Shown: positions 44,501-55,122, numbered from the stretch's first letter. The stretch is 64,000 nucleotides of DNA from Calliopum simillimum (GCA_951812925.1 OX638368.1:112677309-112741308), one strand, 5' to 3'. Notes: a model not told the origin generated them from the sequence alone. Translations and numbers: made by a program.

Positions 44501-47500
44501 TATTTAATTTACTATTTAATAACTAATTCTAAGTTATTTTTTATTATTTTATATACGTATTATTAACAGTTTAATATTTGTCTCTGAAACTTGAGTTCCC
44601 ATATGAATCTCCAATGAATGTTTCAATTAAATTGAAAACTTATATATTATTGAAGTTTTTTTAAACCAGATTTGGTCAATTGACTATTTACCAATTAAAA
44701 AAATATCAATTTTAAACCAGTTGAAAATATATGCAGAGTAGGACAATTGCCCTGCCCCTATGACATCGCCAAGTTAAATAAACTAGTCTCTTGCAAGGAA
44801 AAAAGTCAGAATTTCAACCGGTTGTGGTTGAAAAAAAGTAGTTTTAAACCGCTTTTAAACCAGTTGAATTTCCTATAGGGTCTTTTTTGTCGGATAGAGC
44901 TTCATACATTCAATTCAATTTGAACTATATATATATGCCTCCTTCTGTCTCTTTCTCTCTTTTAAGGATGAATATAAAATGGAATCATTTATTGACCTGC
45001 AACTATGATATGACTAATATAGTAGGTGCGCCAATGTATAAACACGATGCTGCTAGTTCTGCTACTGAATGCGATTTTTGGAATAACAAAAAAAGCGACA
45101 CATATTCCTGCCTATGCGCAAATAATGGTAATATGAAGTATAAAACATCCGGAGATGCTGGTGGAGGTGGTGGTGGTGAACTACCAAAAAAAGAGTGTAC
45201 TCCAAATTGTACTTCAATAGAAGATATTGTCAAGGAATTTAAAGAAAATCCTAGAATTCAGGAAATGTGCGAAGCATCAAAAAAACAATGTCCAGACGAA
45301 CATAAAGGCCATTCAATGTATTGCAATCCTAAAGATATCGTAAGTACAACAATAAAAGAAGAAAGCTTATACTATATAGTTCATAGTTTGCTAACTACTT
45401 CGGGCAGTTCAACATGAGATTATCCTTTACTTACCAAGTTCAATGTTTTTAAGAAGGGACCCCTTAAAAATGATCGGACTCATGCACAGCAATCATATAC
45501 AAATTGTATGGGAAAAAGTCTTCACTCAGTGTTTGCCATCATATTAAAAGTCTGTTAAATTTTAGTAAAATACTAGATAGAGTAACTTCGGATATTGTGA
45601 GATAGGCGGGTAATGTGATATACCAGCATATCTCCTTAAATAAACAACTCTTGACAATGATTTTTTCGTCAACACTACAGTAACAGAAAAGTGATGCAAG
45701 TTCATGAGTGGTAAACTGTTTGGCACGATGGTATTTTTTTTGACCCAAACCTAAAACGTATTTGCTTATTAACAATTTGTTGTTCCAACATGTTTATATA
45801 AAGGCCAGAGTTTTCAAGAAAAATGAGCCAAAGCTTTGAAAAAGTGATTTGAGCAATGTTTATCACTCCTAAATTGAAATAAAAGCTCCACAACTAAAGG
45901 AGCTGCAATTTGTTGGTCCAAAATTTTCATACATATTATATCACATTACCTGCCAATTTTGTTTTATAATTGTTTTTGCTTATTTTCCATTTTGTTGAAG
46001 TAGCTTAAGATTGGCTCGCGCTAAAAAACTCCAAAATCATTATATGTGACCGTGTATTGGAAAAGGGACCTTATCTTCACAAAATCCAAATTTTTAATAA
46101 AATGACACCTCGATCACTGGTAAATTCCAAAAATTGATTGAGCTATGGCATTTTGATACGTAAAATGAAAAACTCAAGTTTGTAGATATCGAAGTTCAAA
46201 GTTTGTCAATTATCAATTTTTGAAAACCGGCAAAATTTACCCTATTTCTTGCTTTTATCTGTACTGCAAAGTTTTGTGAGTGAAGATAAGGTCCCTTTTC
46301 AAATACACGGTGACATATACTGCAAAGAAAACATAAAACATAAAATGGTAGCAGCTATTACGTGTAATTTAGAAAACAAAAATGCCTATATCACATTACC
46401 CGAACGATAATGCCTTGTACCTCCAAAATAGCAAAAACCATGTTTTTGCGTTGTTTTTTAGCATTAAGCATTTTGAAGAAAGAAAAAGATACAGATAATT
46501 AGATTTTAAATAAAAGAACTACTTTTTAAAATACCTTGCTAGATTTTATCGCTCCAAAAAACAAAAAAAAAAAAAACATTGGTTTAAATTGAATATCTGC
46601 TGAAAGAGGACAGCTAACACTTTACGTGTACCCAACTTCAATTTTCTGTTTCAATTTTTTCAAATTTCGACCATTGGAGCCAATTATTCTGGATCATAAA
46701 ACAAGAACACAGCCATGACATTGAATCTAACGACATTTTGTCATACCTAAATGAATTAAAACAACCATATATCTAGAGTTTTCATACAATTTCACAGATT
46801 TTTAATATCGTCATGTCAATGCTACAACTACTTAGATAACTCAAATTTTTTTAATTTTGAGATAATTCAATTTTAGTATTTAAAAAAATTTTTATTTACA
46901 CTGAATTTCGACTTTTCTTGTTTTGTTTTTTCTTATAACTTTGCAATGGTGTCACTTCAGAGAACTCTGGTTAGACAGAATTTTGCACAAAACCATTAAA
47001 AATTATCAAAATGATAATTCAGGCGTTATCAAGTTGTAGCATAGACGTGCCGATATGATAGAAATAGTTTTAAATTTTTTTCGTCATTTTTCCGTCATCA
47101 ATCATTGAAAATGGGCGTGAAACGCCTCTCCATAAAATCCGCCACTTCTTGGCAACTTTCATGTGTAGAGATTAAAAATATATTGAATGCAATTGTTTTG
47201 CAGACAAAGCCGGCTAGGTGACGTAATTTCTAGCCCTTGTTAATGCCTTTTGCTGAGCATGAATGTTTTGTACCAATCCATGCCCGCTATCTGCTCCTCG
47301 GTCCTCTTGTCTAGAAACTTAATACCGAGATTTTTTGCAAAGTGGTATGCCACCTTACCACCAACTCTTAGTGAAAAGAACTTTTTTTCTACAATATCTT
47401 TAAAGGCCTATTGGTTCTTCCTTTTCCGTGTTTTGAAAATCCCGTTTTTCAAAAAATTTCTAATTTAAGAATACTGAGTTTCTTAAGTTATTCTCTACTC

Positions 47501-49633
47501 TTTGCATTACCCAGAACAAACGGACCACAATATTAATAAAGAGGAAATGAGAAAATAGTTTTAATTGGATGAATTATGAAATTTTTTTGCGAAACATTAC
47601 AAATGTTTCAAAGCGATGATAATTTTTGTATAGGGAACTTGACAAATATTTGGAGAAAAATTTTGCGTTTCATATTTTTCAGGAAAAAACTTTTTTTTGT
47701 TCATTTTCATATAATGAAAAAATTTATTGTGGTATATGGAACGATAGAACATTAATATTTTACATCATGAAAATGTCGCTATTATATTTCAATATCCCGT
47801 CCTAATTAATAAACATAATTTTATTTATAAAAACGAGATTTTGGAAAACGGGATTTTGGAAAACGGGATTTTAGGAAAAGGGATTTTGGAAACGAGATTT
47901 TGGAAACGGGATTTTAGAAACGGGATTTTGGAAAACGGGATAATGTACCCAACCCAGAGAGGTGTCTACAACCGATCCAATTGGGTGCTCGCAGCCACTT
48001 TGAAAAGCAACTAACAAATTGTGTTGTGTGAACATTTTGGTTGTATTCGGTTTTGAATCACAAAATGTAATAAATTTACTGCATAAATATGGATTGCATT
48101 CAGCTTTTCGATTGATTCACTTCGATTTATCGCACTTGGAATATGATTGGAAAAAACTTTAGTGTTGACTTTGACTTCTGCAAAAACTATATTCTTCGCA
48201 GCAAATAGCAAATTCGTCTGTTTGAACCAGTATATGCTCAAAAACTTCGTGCTGTCATAACACGCGCGTAACATTTGTCAGAATAGCCGTTTTTTTTTTT
48301 CTGTCAAAAGTTACGGGGGGGTGCCCACACCCGGCCCAGGCCCGCAGGCGACACTATTCCCCTACATTGTATGCGACGCGGCCTGATAAAACCATAAATA
48401 CTTAACTTGCCAAAGTGAAAAAATTCATTACAGAGCAAAATATGACTTAGTCAAAATTTCATGCTTTGGGCTTTTTACATCAAATAACATCAATGATTTG
48501 AATTAATATTATAAGTATATTATTCGCTGGGCAGTATAAAAATTTGTTTTTCCGAACCCTTCTTAGCTCGAACATTTCCAAGCTGGAAATTCAATTAACT
48601 ATTTTGAAGTTCACAATTCAAAGTGCTATATCTGTCAATATTTAACATACATATGCGATTTTCATGTCACAAGCTTAAGAATTTCGTCCTTTATCTGGTA
48701 GGAGGAAAAAGTCAAATTTTACCTCTGGCAAGTTAAGTATAAATTTGTCAGACCGTGTCACATTGTATGTCGATTGTGAATTCACAAAATTTCCATAAAT
48801 TAATGAAACATTCTTTTATTTAGCATTATATAACAAAAGACTATGTAAATTCGGAAAAAATGTGGGTCTTGGCTGATTTTCAAAAATTCCATCCAGTCGA
48901 GACATTTAAAGACCAGATCCTAGCTATGCATAATAAACGTCGCAATCTTCTTGCATGTGGTGAAACTACTAAGGATTCGCAAGGTGCTATTTTTCCAAAA
49001 GCTGCATCTATGGGTAAATTGATATGGGATGAGGAATTGGAATTTACAGCATCGCTCCACGCAAAACTGTGCACGTTTGCTCATACTAACTGCCATGCTA
49101 CAGCTAATTACAAATATATAGGACAAAACATAGGATTTCAGATTGGAAAAAAATCCTATACAGTGAAAAACATGCTCATTTACCTTGAGCAGGTTTTTTT
49201 TTCATTTTTTAATGAGTCCCTAAAAGTTCCAGATGCAAAACCTTGTATTGAAATAGGAAAAGTTCATCCAGCAAATTCAACCTGTGTCTCGTAAGTTGGT
49301 GCAAGTGTATTCATTAAATCATTACTCATGTTTGAAATTATTTCGTTAATTTAATTATAATCATTCGATTATTTATGTATTTGCAGAACGCATTTAGGAT
49401 CGACTGGCCATTTTACCCAATTGATCCGTGCAAATGCTACAAAAGTAGGTTGTGCAGTGTCTGAATGCATAGTTAGAGCAGAGGCGAAAAAAAATGATAT
49501 TCAAATATTGGTTACCTGCCATTATGATTGGCCGAACATGAATTACGAAAGGATTTACAATATAAGTGATAAAACAGGTTCAGAGTGCAAATCAGGAATG
49601 GATACAGAATATGAATGCTTGTGCAAAGGATAA
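40578..49633 (+). CDS. Gene D: two-domain secreted CAP (antigen-5-like) protein, 575 aa
   Basis: Six exons: 40578-40712, 40785-41200, 41279-41368, 44967-45339, 48824-49290, 49387-49633, with GTAAGT/GTGAGT donors and matching phases (0,2,2,0,2), giving 575 codons. Residues 1-19 are a signal peptide (MFLLRAFCYVLLLWGHSNA). CAP 1 (about 60-265) has H-N-E-L-R-N, a Q-H-A-L-Q-C helix, S-G-Q-N-L, W-F-N-E, G-H-F-T-E-M and L-L-T-C-N-Y-D (the CAP2 signature). Residues 279-284 are six glycines. Cysteines at 291, 295, 315, 322 and 333 follow, and CAP 2 (about 350-575) has L-H-A-K-L-C, I-G-Q-N-I-G, F-F-N-E, G-H-F-T-Q-L and L-V-T-C-H-Y-D. In both domains the Glu of GEN is Gln, as is common in insect antigen-5. 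The introns after C-N-P-E-Q-M and C-N-P-K-D-I are in equivalent places. The alternative is two adjacent genes; the stop-free exon 4 argues against it. Ligand and role unknown. Confidence 0.78.
41428..41578. repeat. (CTGT)n microsatellite
   Basis: About 150 bp of CTGT/CTCT tetramers. It lies where family A copies have a CAGC/CAGACAGACGG tract, so it may be an expansion within a decayed family A copy, whose other block 'gttgtcaaagttagctcgtt' follows at 41644. Confidence 0.85.
42565..43119 (-). pseudogene. Retroelement-like coding remnant split by the gap
   Basis: Minus-strand open sequence on both sides of the 200-N gap. Upstream: L-I-R-G-V-G-F-L-G-D-L-N-P-E-Q, faintly like the 'LIRVGGRL' block before the BEL/Pao integrase. 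Downstream: S-S-W-E-R-Y-L-L-I-F-L-K-S and a regular 60-residue stretch. The gap may join different frames, so length and continuity are unknown. An unrelated host exon on the minus strand cannot be excluded. Confidence 0.3.
42751..42950. other. Assembly gap (200 N)
   Basis: Exactly 200 Ns, the look of a fixed-size or estimated scaffold gap, inside intron 3 of gene D. Confidence 0.98.
43120..44885. repeat. Repeat-rich stretch in intron 3
   Basis: 43133-43240 has four degenerate copies of 'ggacataaccccc' / 'ggggattatgtccg' in both orientations, like subterminal repeats of a DNA element. About 44293-44880 has 'accggtt', 'aaactggttta' and 'aaaccagttga' near both ends ('taagtcccctgtcgg' left, 'tagggtcttttttgtcgg' right), a possible decayed TIR element. 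Classes unresolved. Confidence 0.4.
46041..46319. mobile_element. 279-bp MITE in intron 4 of gene D
   Basis: About 40-bp inverted ends: TATATGTGACCGTGTATTGG at the left and its near reverse complement ending GGTGACATATA at the right, followed inward by 'aaaagggaccttatcttcac' / 'gtgaagataaggtccctttt'. The host sequence around it carries 'atatcacattacc' repeats at 45613, 45938 and 46391. Confidence 0.75.
47831..47943 (+). repeat. Minisatellite, unit about 15-17 bp
   Basis: Seven to eight units of 'ggattttggaaaac' variants. An inverted single unit 'ttttgaaaatcccgtttttc' lies at about 47430-47450, suggesting subterminal repeats of a longer element between 47430 and 47943. Confidence 0.75.
48363..48775. 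mobile_element. TIR repeat just upstream of gene D exon 5
   Basis: About 50-bp imperfect inverted ends: 'attgtatgcgacgcggcctg' with 'aatacttaacttgcca' on the left, 'tggcaagttaagtataaatt' with 'agaccgtgtcacattgtatg' on the right. About 410 bp, no coding, ending about 50 bp before the exon 5 acceptor. Confidence 0.6.
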
Positions 49634-49795
49634 TAATACCACTTTCTATTTAATATTTTAGTTTATTCATTTAATGTATGTATCTACGTAGATTTCTTCT
49701 TTCTCTTTGTAATTACTTAAACATGAACTGCACAATTTATTATTATTCTTAAAATTTTTATTATTCTTTATTAACCTTTGTTGTTCTCCAAAATT

Positions 49796-49801
49796 AATAA
49801 A
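49796..49801 (+). promoter_or_regulatory. Candidate polyadenylation signal of gene D
   Basis: AATAAA 163 bases after the stop codon of exon 6. Positional evidence only. Confidence 0.35.
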
Positions 49802-49859
49802 ATCCACTAATGGTGTCAAAAAATTAACAAAAGAATTTTTTCCAAATGTACCTAACACT

Positions 49860-50355
49860 TTTTAAAAATGTAAGCATACAACATTTTTAACATAAAATTT
49901 TCAAGAAAATTACTAAATTTATGCATGTCACTCTAAAAAACACCCAAGAACAACTTAATATTGCAAAAGAGTTTCATATGCACAAGGTGATGTCATAAAC
50001 AAAAGTAATATCATAATGAGAATATGCCATCTTATGTGCAAATGGCGCCAAAAATTATCGTGCCTTGTCATTTATACTGTAGACTAGACTAATACAAAAA
50101 AAAAAGAAGAAAAGAGTTGAGATATCCTAGAAAATTGTTCCATACGTGATTTAGAAAATAGTACCTGGAGAACGATCCCTGCTCGCTCAACATTATGATT
50201 TGTTCATTTCAAGTCGATGTTTTTAACTTATATCGGTTTTTTGTGACAGAAATTTTATATTTTTGCCTAAAGATTTTTAAATCTGGAAATGGCATTGGAA
50301 AAAATAGAAATATATCAAAACTCAAATAATCATCAAACAAAGTTGTAATACATAT
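49860..50355. other. No gene; family G fragment
   Basis: At about 50160-50260 'agtacctggagaacgatccc' and 'tgctcgctcaacattatgat', then 'gtcgatgttttt', match blocks at 53241-53345 (inverted) and 57549-57655. Otherwise unremarkable. Confidence 0.4.
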
Positions 50356-50357
50356 AA

Positions 50358-51108
50358 CGGGTGATTCGATAGGAGCTTTCTACTTTTTTTTCTAAATGAA
50401 ATACATAAAAATCAATGTATTGATGCAAATCTTTATTAGGAATGATAGCTCGAGTAACACGAGTTATGTTGGTTTCCAAAGTGTCAATTGTTTCGGGTTT
50501 GTCGACATAAACAAGTGATTTAACTTATCCCCAAATAAAGTAATCCACTGGCGTCAAATCACATGATCTTAAAAGGAGCATTTCTTGAGATGATGTTGTT
50601 ATCCTTCAATAAAGCGATTGGTTCTTCAGCTGTATGGCAGTTTGCGCCATCCTGATGAAACCAGAAGTCGGCTACACTGATTACCAAAAATTCATTGATC
50701 ATTACTCTGTAGCGAGCACCAGTGACCGTAATTCGGGCTCGATACGCATTTTTGAAGAAATATGGTCCGATGATACCTCCTTCCCATAAACCACACCAAA
50801 CAGTACATTTATCCGAATACATTAGAAGTTCTTGGATTGCTTCAGGTTATTCATCGGCCCAAATAATGCAATTTTGCTTCTGAACGCAGCCGTTTAGCTT
50901 CGTTGCTAAACACAACAATTTTTCGATTAAATAATGAATCAATTTGAAGTTGTTGTAAGGCCCATAAACCGAAATTAAAACGTACATCAAAATCAGCCGG
51001 CTTCAATTCTTGTACGAACTGTATTTTATAGGCCTTCAGACCATGATCACGCCTCAATATACGCAACAATGACACAGGCCCACAAAAAAAAAGTACCATG
51101 CGCGAAAG
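50358..51108 (-). mobile_element. Degenerate Tc1/mariner-superfamily transposon
   Basis: Minus-strand pieces in order: L-K-A-Y-K-I-Q-F-V-Q-E-L-K-P-A-D (about 51000-51050), R-K-I-V-V-F-S-N-E-A (the catalytic F-S-D-E-A block with Asp to Asn), V-W-C-G-L-W-E-G-G-I-I-G-P-Y-F-F (about 50750-50810) and F-W-F-H-Q-D-G-A-N-C-H-T-A-E-E (second Asp, about 50640-50680). Frameshifts separate them. 'acgggtgattcgataggagc' at about 50357 looks like one terminus; the other end runs into a family G piece. A dead copy. Confidence 0.75.
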
Positions 51109-51146
51109 ATTAGACCACCTGAACTTTATGTTTTTGAGGTCGCTGA
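51066..51146. repeat. Family G fragment
   Basis: 'acacaggcccacaaaaaaaa' with 'agtaccatgcgcgaaagatt' and 'acctgaactttatgttt' is the reverse complement of 53436-53529, with few changes. Confidence 0.6.
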
Positions 51147-51643
51147 ATACATCTCAAGCGAATGCAACGAGTAAGCATCCGATCGAAAGATAATTTCATT
51201 GGTTACATCCATGTGTAACAACATTTGTGTAGCGAGAAATTGTGTTTGTATAAGTGAATGTGCACGACATTACCCCAATGGTCGTTTTAAAGGTCAACTT
51301 CGATAACTCGGTGAAGCCCAAAATTTTTTTGGAAATCAAATACTTATTTTCTTTGGCAGGATATTTCGTTTCAGAAAACACTTACCTGGTATATTTTCCC
51401 GCAAGGAAAATTATTTTTCTGACACGAAGAAAAAACACTTTTATCGTCCCGAAAGCGTACTTTTTGAAAAAAAGGTTACTCTGTAGAGACGAACTGGTGA
51501 AAATTGCTAGTATTATATGCATAAGCTCAGTAGGTCAGCAGGTCCTTACCTTACGAACAGTTGGTAAATCATTCAACTCCTTGGGCTAAAACAGCCAGTG
51601 CACGACATTACCCCCTGCACGACATTACCCCGTTCTACTCTAC
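51147..51643 (+). mobile_element. Family C MITE, copy 2 (left end missing)
   Basis: Matches 1325-1816 and 54630-55122 throughout and ends with the full right terminus (..CCCCGTTCTACTCTAC). It begins abruptly at 'acatctcaagcgaatgcaac'. Its right terminus abuts inverted family B at 'ttatgtatgtttgtttgg', exactly the base where copy 1 abuts family B. Confidence 0.75.
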
Positions 51644-52893
51644 TTATGTATGTTTGTTTGGAACGGGCAAAACTTTTTCTCAAAAACGGCTGCAGCGATT
51701 TTAATGAAACTTCGGATAATGTTAGACATTAGCATACATTGAAGAATGAGTTAGGTATCAAATTTGTAAATGCTCACCAGGGGGCGTGGCATCGCACTAA
51801 ATTTTAAATTTGATATGGTCATAAATCGCAAACCATACAAGGTATTTGGATGAAATTTAGTGAACAGGTACGGCTTAATAATACCTTGTAACAGACAAAA
51901 AGTGGGCGGGATCGAAGAAGTACCACGCCCACTTTTCAGCCTTTGAAAATTTTGATTTAATATTACTCGAAAATGACTCCAACAATTTTGATGAAAATTT
52001 AGGAAATGTTACCTTTGCAAACAACTATTAATATGTAATATGTCGTTGTATTGGAAAAACTCGTTGAAGGGCGTGGCACCGCCCACAAAAATATAAAACG
52101 GTATAAAATGAAAGCTAATAAAGTAATCATTATAAAATTAACTTTGGTGAGCCTACTTGCTATAGGGCATCTCTGATCTGAAAGTGGGCAAAATATCACC
52201 CTTGCGCGTGGAACCTCCCATACAAGCAAAATACGTTAAATGCTATTTCTCGCAAACGTTACAAGGTATTTTATTGAAATTTGGTATGTAGGTACTGCTT
52301 AATAATACCTTGTAACAAACGAAAATAAGGCGGGATCGAATACGTGCAACGCCCACTTTTTAACCCTTGAAAATTTTGATTCAATATTTTTCGAAAACGA
52401 CTTCGACAATTTTGATGAAAATTTAGGAGCTGTTACCTCTGGAAACAAGTATTAATATGTGATATGCCGTTTTATTGGAAAAACTCGTTGAAGGGCGTGG
52501 TACCGCCCACAAGAATATAATGCGCTATGAAAAGAAATCTGCTAAAGCAATCTTTCTGAATTTAACTGAAGGGAGTCTACTTGCTATTAGGCCCCTACGA
52601 CCTGAAATAAGGCAATACATCGAAAGTGCGCGTGGAACCTCCCATACAAGTAAAACACATTAAATGCTATTTCTCGCAAATGATTAAACATATTTTGATG
52701 AAATTTTGTATGCGGATCTGGATCAGGAGTATCTAAAGCATAATAAAAAGAAAGCTTTGTTTAATAATTGCCATGCCCACTTTTTTTATCAAAATAAAAA
52801 TTTTGGTTAACTCAGGCACAAAAAAAAAAAATCAGTCTTCATCAGCAGAACTGTCATTATACCTGCAGGATTTTGAAATATCATTGCTTGAAG
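51644..52893 (-). repeat. Family B tandem repeat, locus 2 (inverted)
   Basis: Reverse complement of 1-1266 along its length, from 'ttatgtatgtttgtttggaa' to 'cagcagaactgtcattatac' and 'ctgcaggattttgaaatatc'. It carries the same 'gggcgtgg', 'cgcgcgtggaacctcccata'-type blocks in reverse, at about 400-bp period. Confidence 0.75.
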
Positions 52894-53759
52894 TTGAAGA
52901 AAACGCTGTGTTCAGTCTTACTGCGTAGCTACAAGAAAGGGTGAAATTCTTTTTTATTAATAGCATCAAACAGTTACACTCTTCCTTATCCAAATATCCT
53001 TTCCGATAGGATTCTTATTTTCCGAGTTATGATCTTTTGAAGATTAGATATTTCAGCTGCCATACAAAAGACGAAATATTTTGGGTGCGTGGCATATCCC
53101 ACTTATTTATTTTATGGCATTTTATTATACCAAAAAAAAAATTGAGTTTTTGATATACATATTTCTATACCATTCAATGCTTTCCGAGTTTTTTTTAATT
53201 ATTATTCTCATCGGTTTATTTATCATTTTGAAAGCATGACCGTTAGAAGTGAGGTCGTACAAGTCTCATAACAAAAAATCGCTATGAATAAAAACATCGA
53301 CTAAAATAATAAGATTAGATTGTTGACCGAGCAGAAATCGGTTTCCAGGTTCTCAGCAATTATGCTGAAAAATTTGAGATTTTTTTCAGCATTTTTTCTG
53401 ATTTCTGAAAAAACTCGAGCCAACTCTGCTATTCCGACACCATATTCGGACTCAACGACCCCGGAAACATAAAGTTCAGGTGGACTGATCTTTCGCGCAT
53501 GGTACTTTTTTTTTTTGTGGGCCTGTGTGATCCATAATGATGTTGAAGAACTGTATAACATTCTCTAACTGATGACTCATTTTGGTAGTAAGTTTCCACA
53601 AAGAAGTAAGTCTATTAATTATTAGGTCGTTTTGAATACTAAATACAAACGTCATATGTACAAGCCATTAGACACATAACTGCTGTGAAAACAACCCAGT
53701 TGGAAAAGGGACCTCGTATTGGATCACCCTTTACTTCTAATCCACAAGTTTTCTAAAAA
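52894..53759. repeat. Family G fragment and spacer
   Basis: 53241-53345 contains, in reverse, 'cctgctcggtcaacaatcta'-type sequence shared with 50160 and 57560; 53436-53529 is the reverse of 51066-51146. So one family G element probably spans about 53240-53530. No gene. Confidence 0.5.
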
Positions 53760-54163
53760 CGTTTTCACCCAGTTCTTAGTGTCTGAGTAAAATTTAGTTC
53801 GAATATCTCAAAAAACGCTTTCAGTATAGCGTTTTGAAACCTTAACTTATATGAGAGGTACCTCGCCCTCTTTTTCGAATTCGCTCAGTTTTTGCTCATA
53901 GCTTGCGCTTACAATTCGTAGTGTTTATATGTATTTTGGTTGCATTACCGTGAAAAATATGGGCGGTAGGCGGTTCCGTTGACCGATTTCACTCATTTTC
54001 AATCCCCCGTGCTATCTTTGACGACGGAGGCAGCCAGCCAGACCGACGGACATAGCTATATCGACTCAGGAGGTGACGCTGATCACTAATATATATCTGG
54101 CACGCCTCCTTCTCTGCGTTACAAACGGAAGGACTAAGTGAATATACCCTGAGTATAGGGTAT
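53760..54163 (+). mobile_element. Family A TIR repeat, left-truncated
   Basis: Contains 'tatctcaaaaaacgctttca', 'atgagaggtacctcgccctc', 'ggcggtaggcggttccgttg', 'gaggtgacgctgatcac' and ends 'ataccctgagtatagggtat'. The left terminal block is missing. Confidence 0.65.
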
Positions 54164-54173
54164 AAAAATAATC

Positions 54174-54299
54174 ATGATACCTCGTTTTAAAACAGGTAAA
54201 AACAACTACAGACCAATATCCTTGCTATCATCAATATCACAATTTTTTGAAAAAGCAGTTAAAAGTAGAATTATATCCTACCTTGATGAATCAAATTAA
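54174..54299 (+). pseudogene. Non-LTR reverse transcriptase N-terminal fragment
   Basis: The frame reads I-P-R-F-K-T-G-K-N-N-Y-R-P-I-S-L-L-S-S-I, then S-Q-F-F-E-K-A-V and R-I-I-S-Y-L, the conserved 'NYRPISLLSxxSKxFEK' block of Jockey/CR1/L2-type LINE reverse transcriptases. It stops after 41 codons; both sides are unrelated. It could come from the same family as 58360-59138. Confidence 0.75.
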
Positions 54300-54574
54300 A
54301 ATAAGAAGATGCGCTTTTGAATTCTACATTAGCTGTAAGGACAATCATTGGTACAAGTATACTCCAGAAAGTTTCACAAAACATACAAGCCACCGACACA
54401 GTTATATTTTTCACTTCATCAGATAGTTCGGCATTTTGATATTTGTAAAGTGCTGATTATGATCATAAGCATGTGGAACGTCTTTCTTTCATGAATAAAC
54501 AAATTAACAATAGGACAGTACAAAGTCTGAGTTGTTGGCCAGTAGCTGACAATTAAATTCAATTTGAAAGTAGA
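54300..54574. other. Spacer
   Basis: No recognised feature. Confidence 0.3.
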
Positions 54575-55122
54575 GTAGAAAGGCGGAAATGTCGTGCACT
54601 CAACTTTGACATGCTCGTAAAGCCGTACATCTCAAGCGAATGCGACGAGTAAGCATCCGATCGAAAGATAATTTCATTGGTTACATCCATGTGTAACAAC
54701 ATTTGTGTAGCGAGGAATTGTGCTTGTGTAAGTGAAAGTGCACGACATTACCCCAATGGTCGTTTTAAAGGTCAACTTCGATAACTCGGTGAAGCCCAAA
54801 ATTTTTTTCGAAAACCAAATGCTTCTTTTCTTTGGCAGGATATTTCGTTTCAGAAAACACTTACCTGGTATATTTTCCCGCAAGAAAAATTATTTTTCTG
54901 ACCCGATGAAAAAACACTTTTATCGTCCCGAAAGCGTGCGTTTTGAAAAAAAGGTTACTCTGTAGAGACGAACTGGTGAAAATTGCTAGTATTATATGCA
55001 TAAGCTCAGTAGGTCAGCAGGTCCCTACCTTACGAACAGTTGGTAAATCATTCAATTCTTTGGACTAAAACAGCCAGTGCACGACATTACCCCCTGCACG
55101 ACATTACCCCGTTCTACTCTAC
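54575..55122 (+). mobile_element. Family C MITE, copy 3 (complete)
   Basis: Starts GTAGAGTAGAAAGGCGGAAA and ends ..CCCCGTTCTACTCTAC; very close to copy 1 along the whole length. Here it is not next to family B, so family C moves independently. Confidence 0.8.

Larger units (their letters stand above)
41369..44966. other. Intron 3 of gene D (repeat-filled)
   Basis: A 3.6-kb intron between CAP 1 exons, with no equivalent in CAP 2. It holds a (CTGT)n microsatellite, a family A fragment (41636-41725), a sequencing gap (42751-42950), a retroelement-like frame, a 'ggacataacccc' repeat cluster (43133-43240) and a T-rich region with repeated 'aaccggtt' / 'aaaccagtt' motifs (about 44293-44880). Confidence 0.7.
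45340..48823. other. Intron 4 of gene D, between the two CAP units
   Basis: A 3.5-kb intron with a GTAAGT donor at 45340 and TTTATTTAG acceptor at 48823. It contains a 'gtaatgtgatata' repeat region (45600-46400), the 46041-46319 MITE, a minisatellite at 47831-47943 and a TIR repeat near 48363-48775. If the donor is not used, the frame ends at 45417 (TGA), giving a CAP 1-only product. Confidence 0.6.

Noticed and set aside
48860..49294. Second CAP unit as a separate gene starting at 48860
   Set aside because: No signal peptide, and the exon extends in frame to an acceptor at 48823 that matches the exon 4 phase. Still the main alternative to the fusion model.
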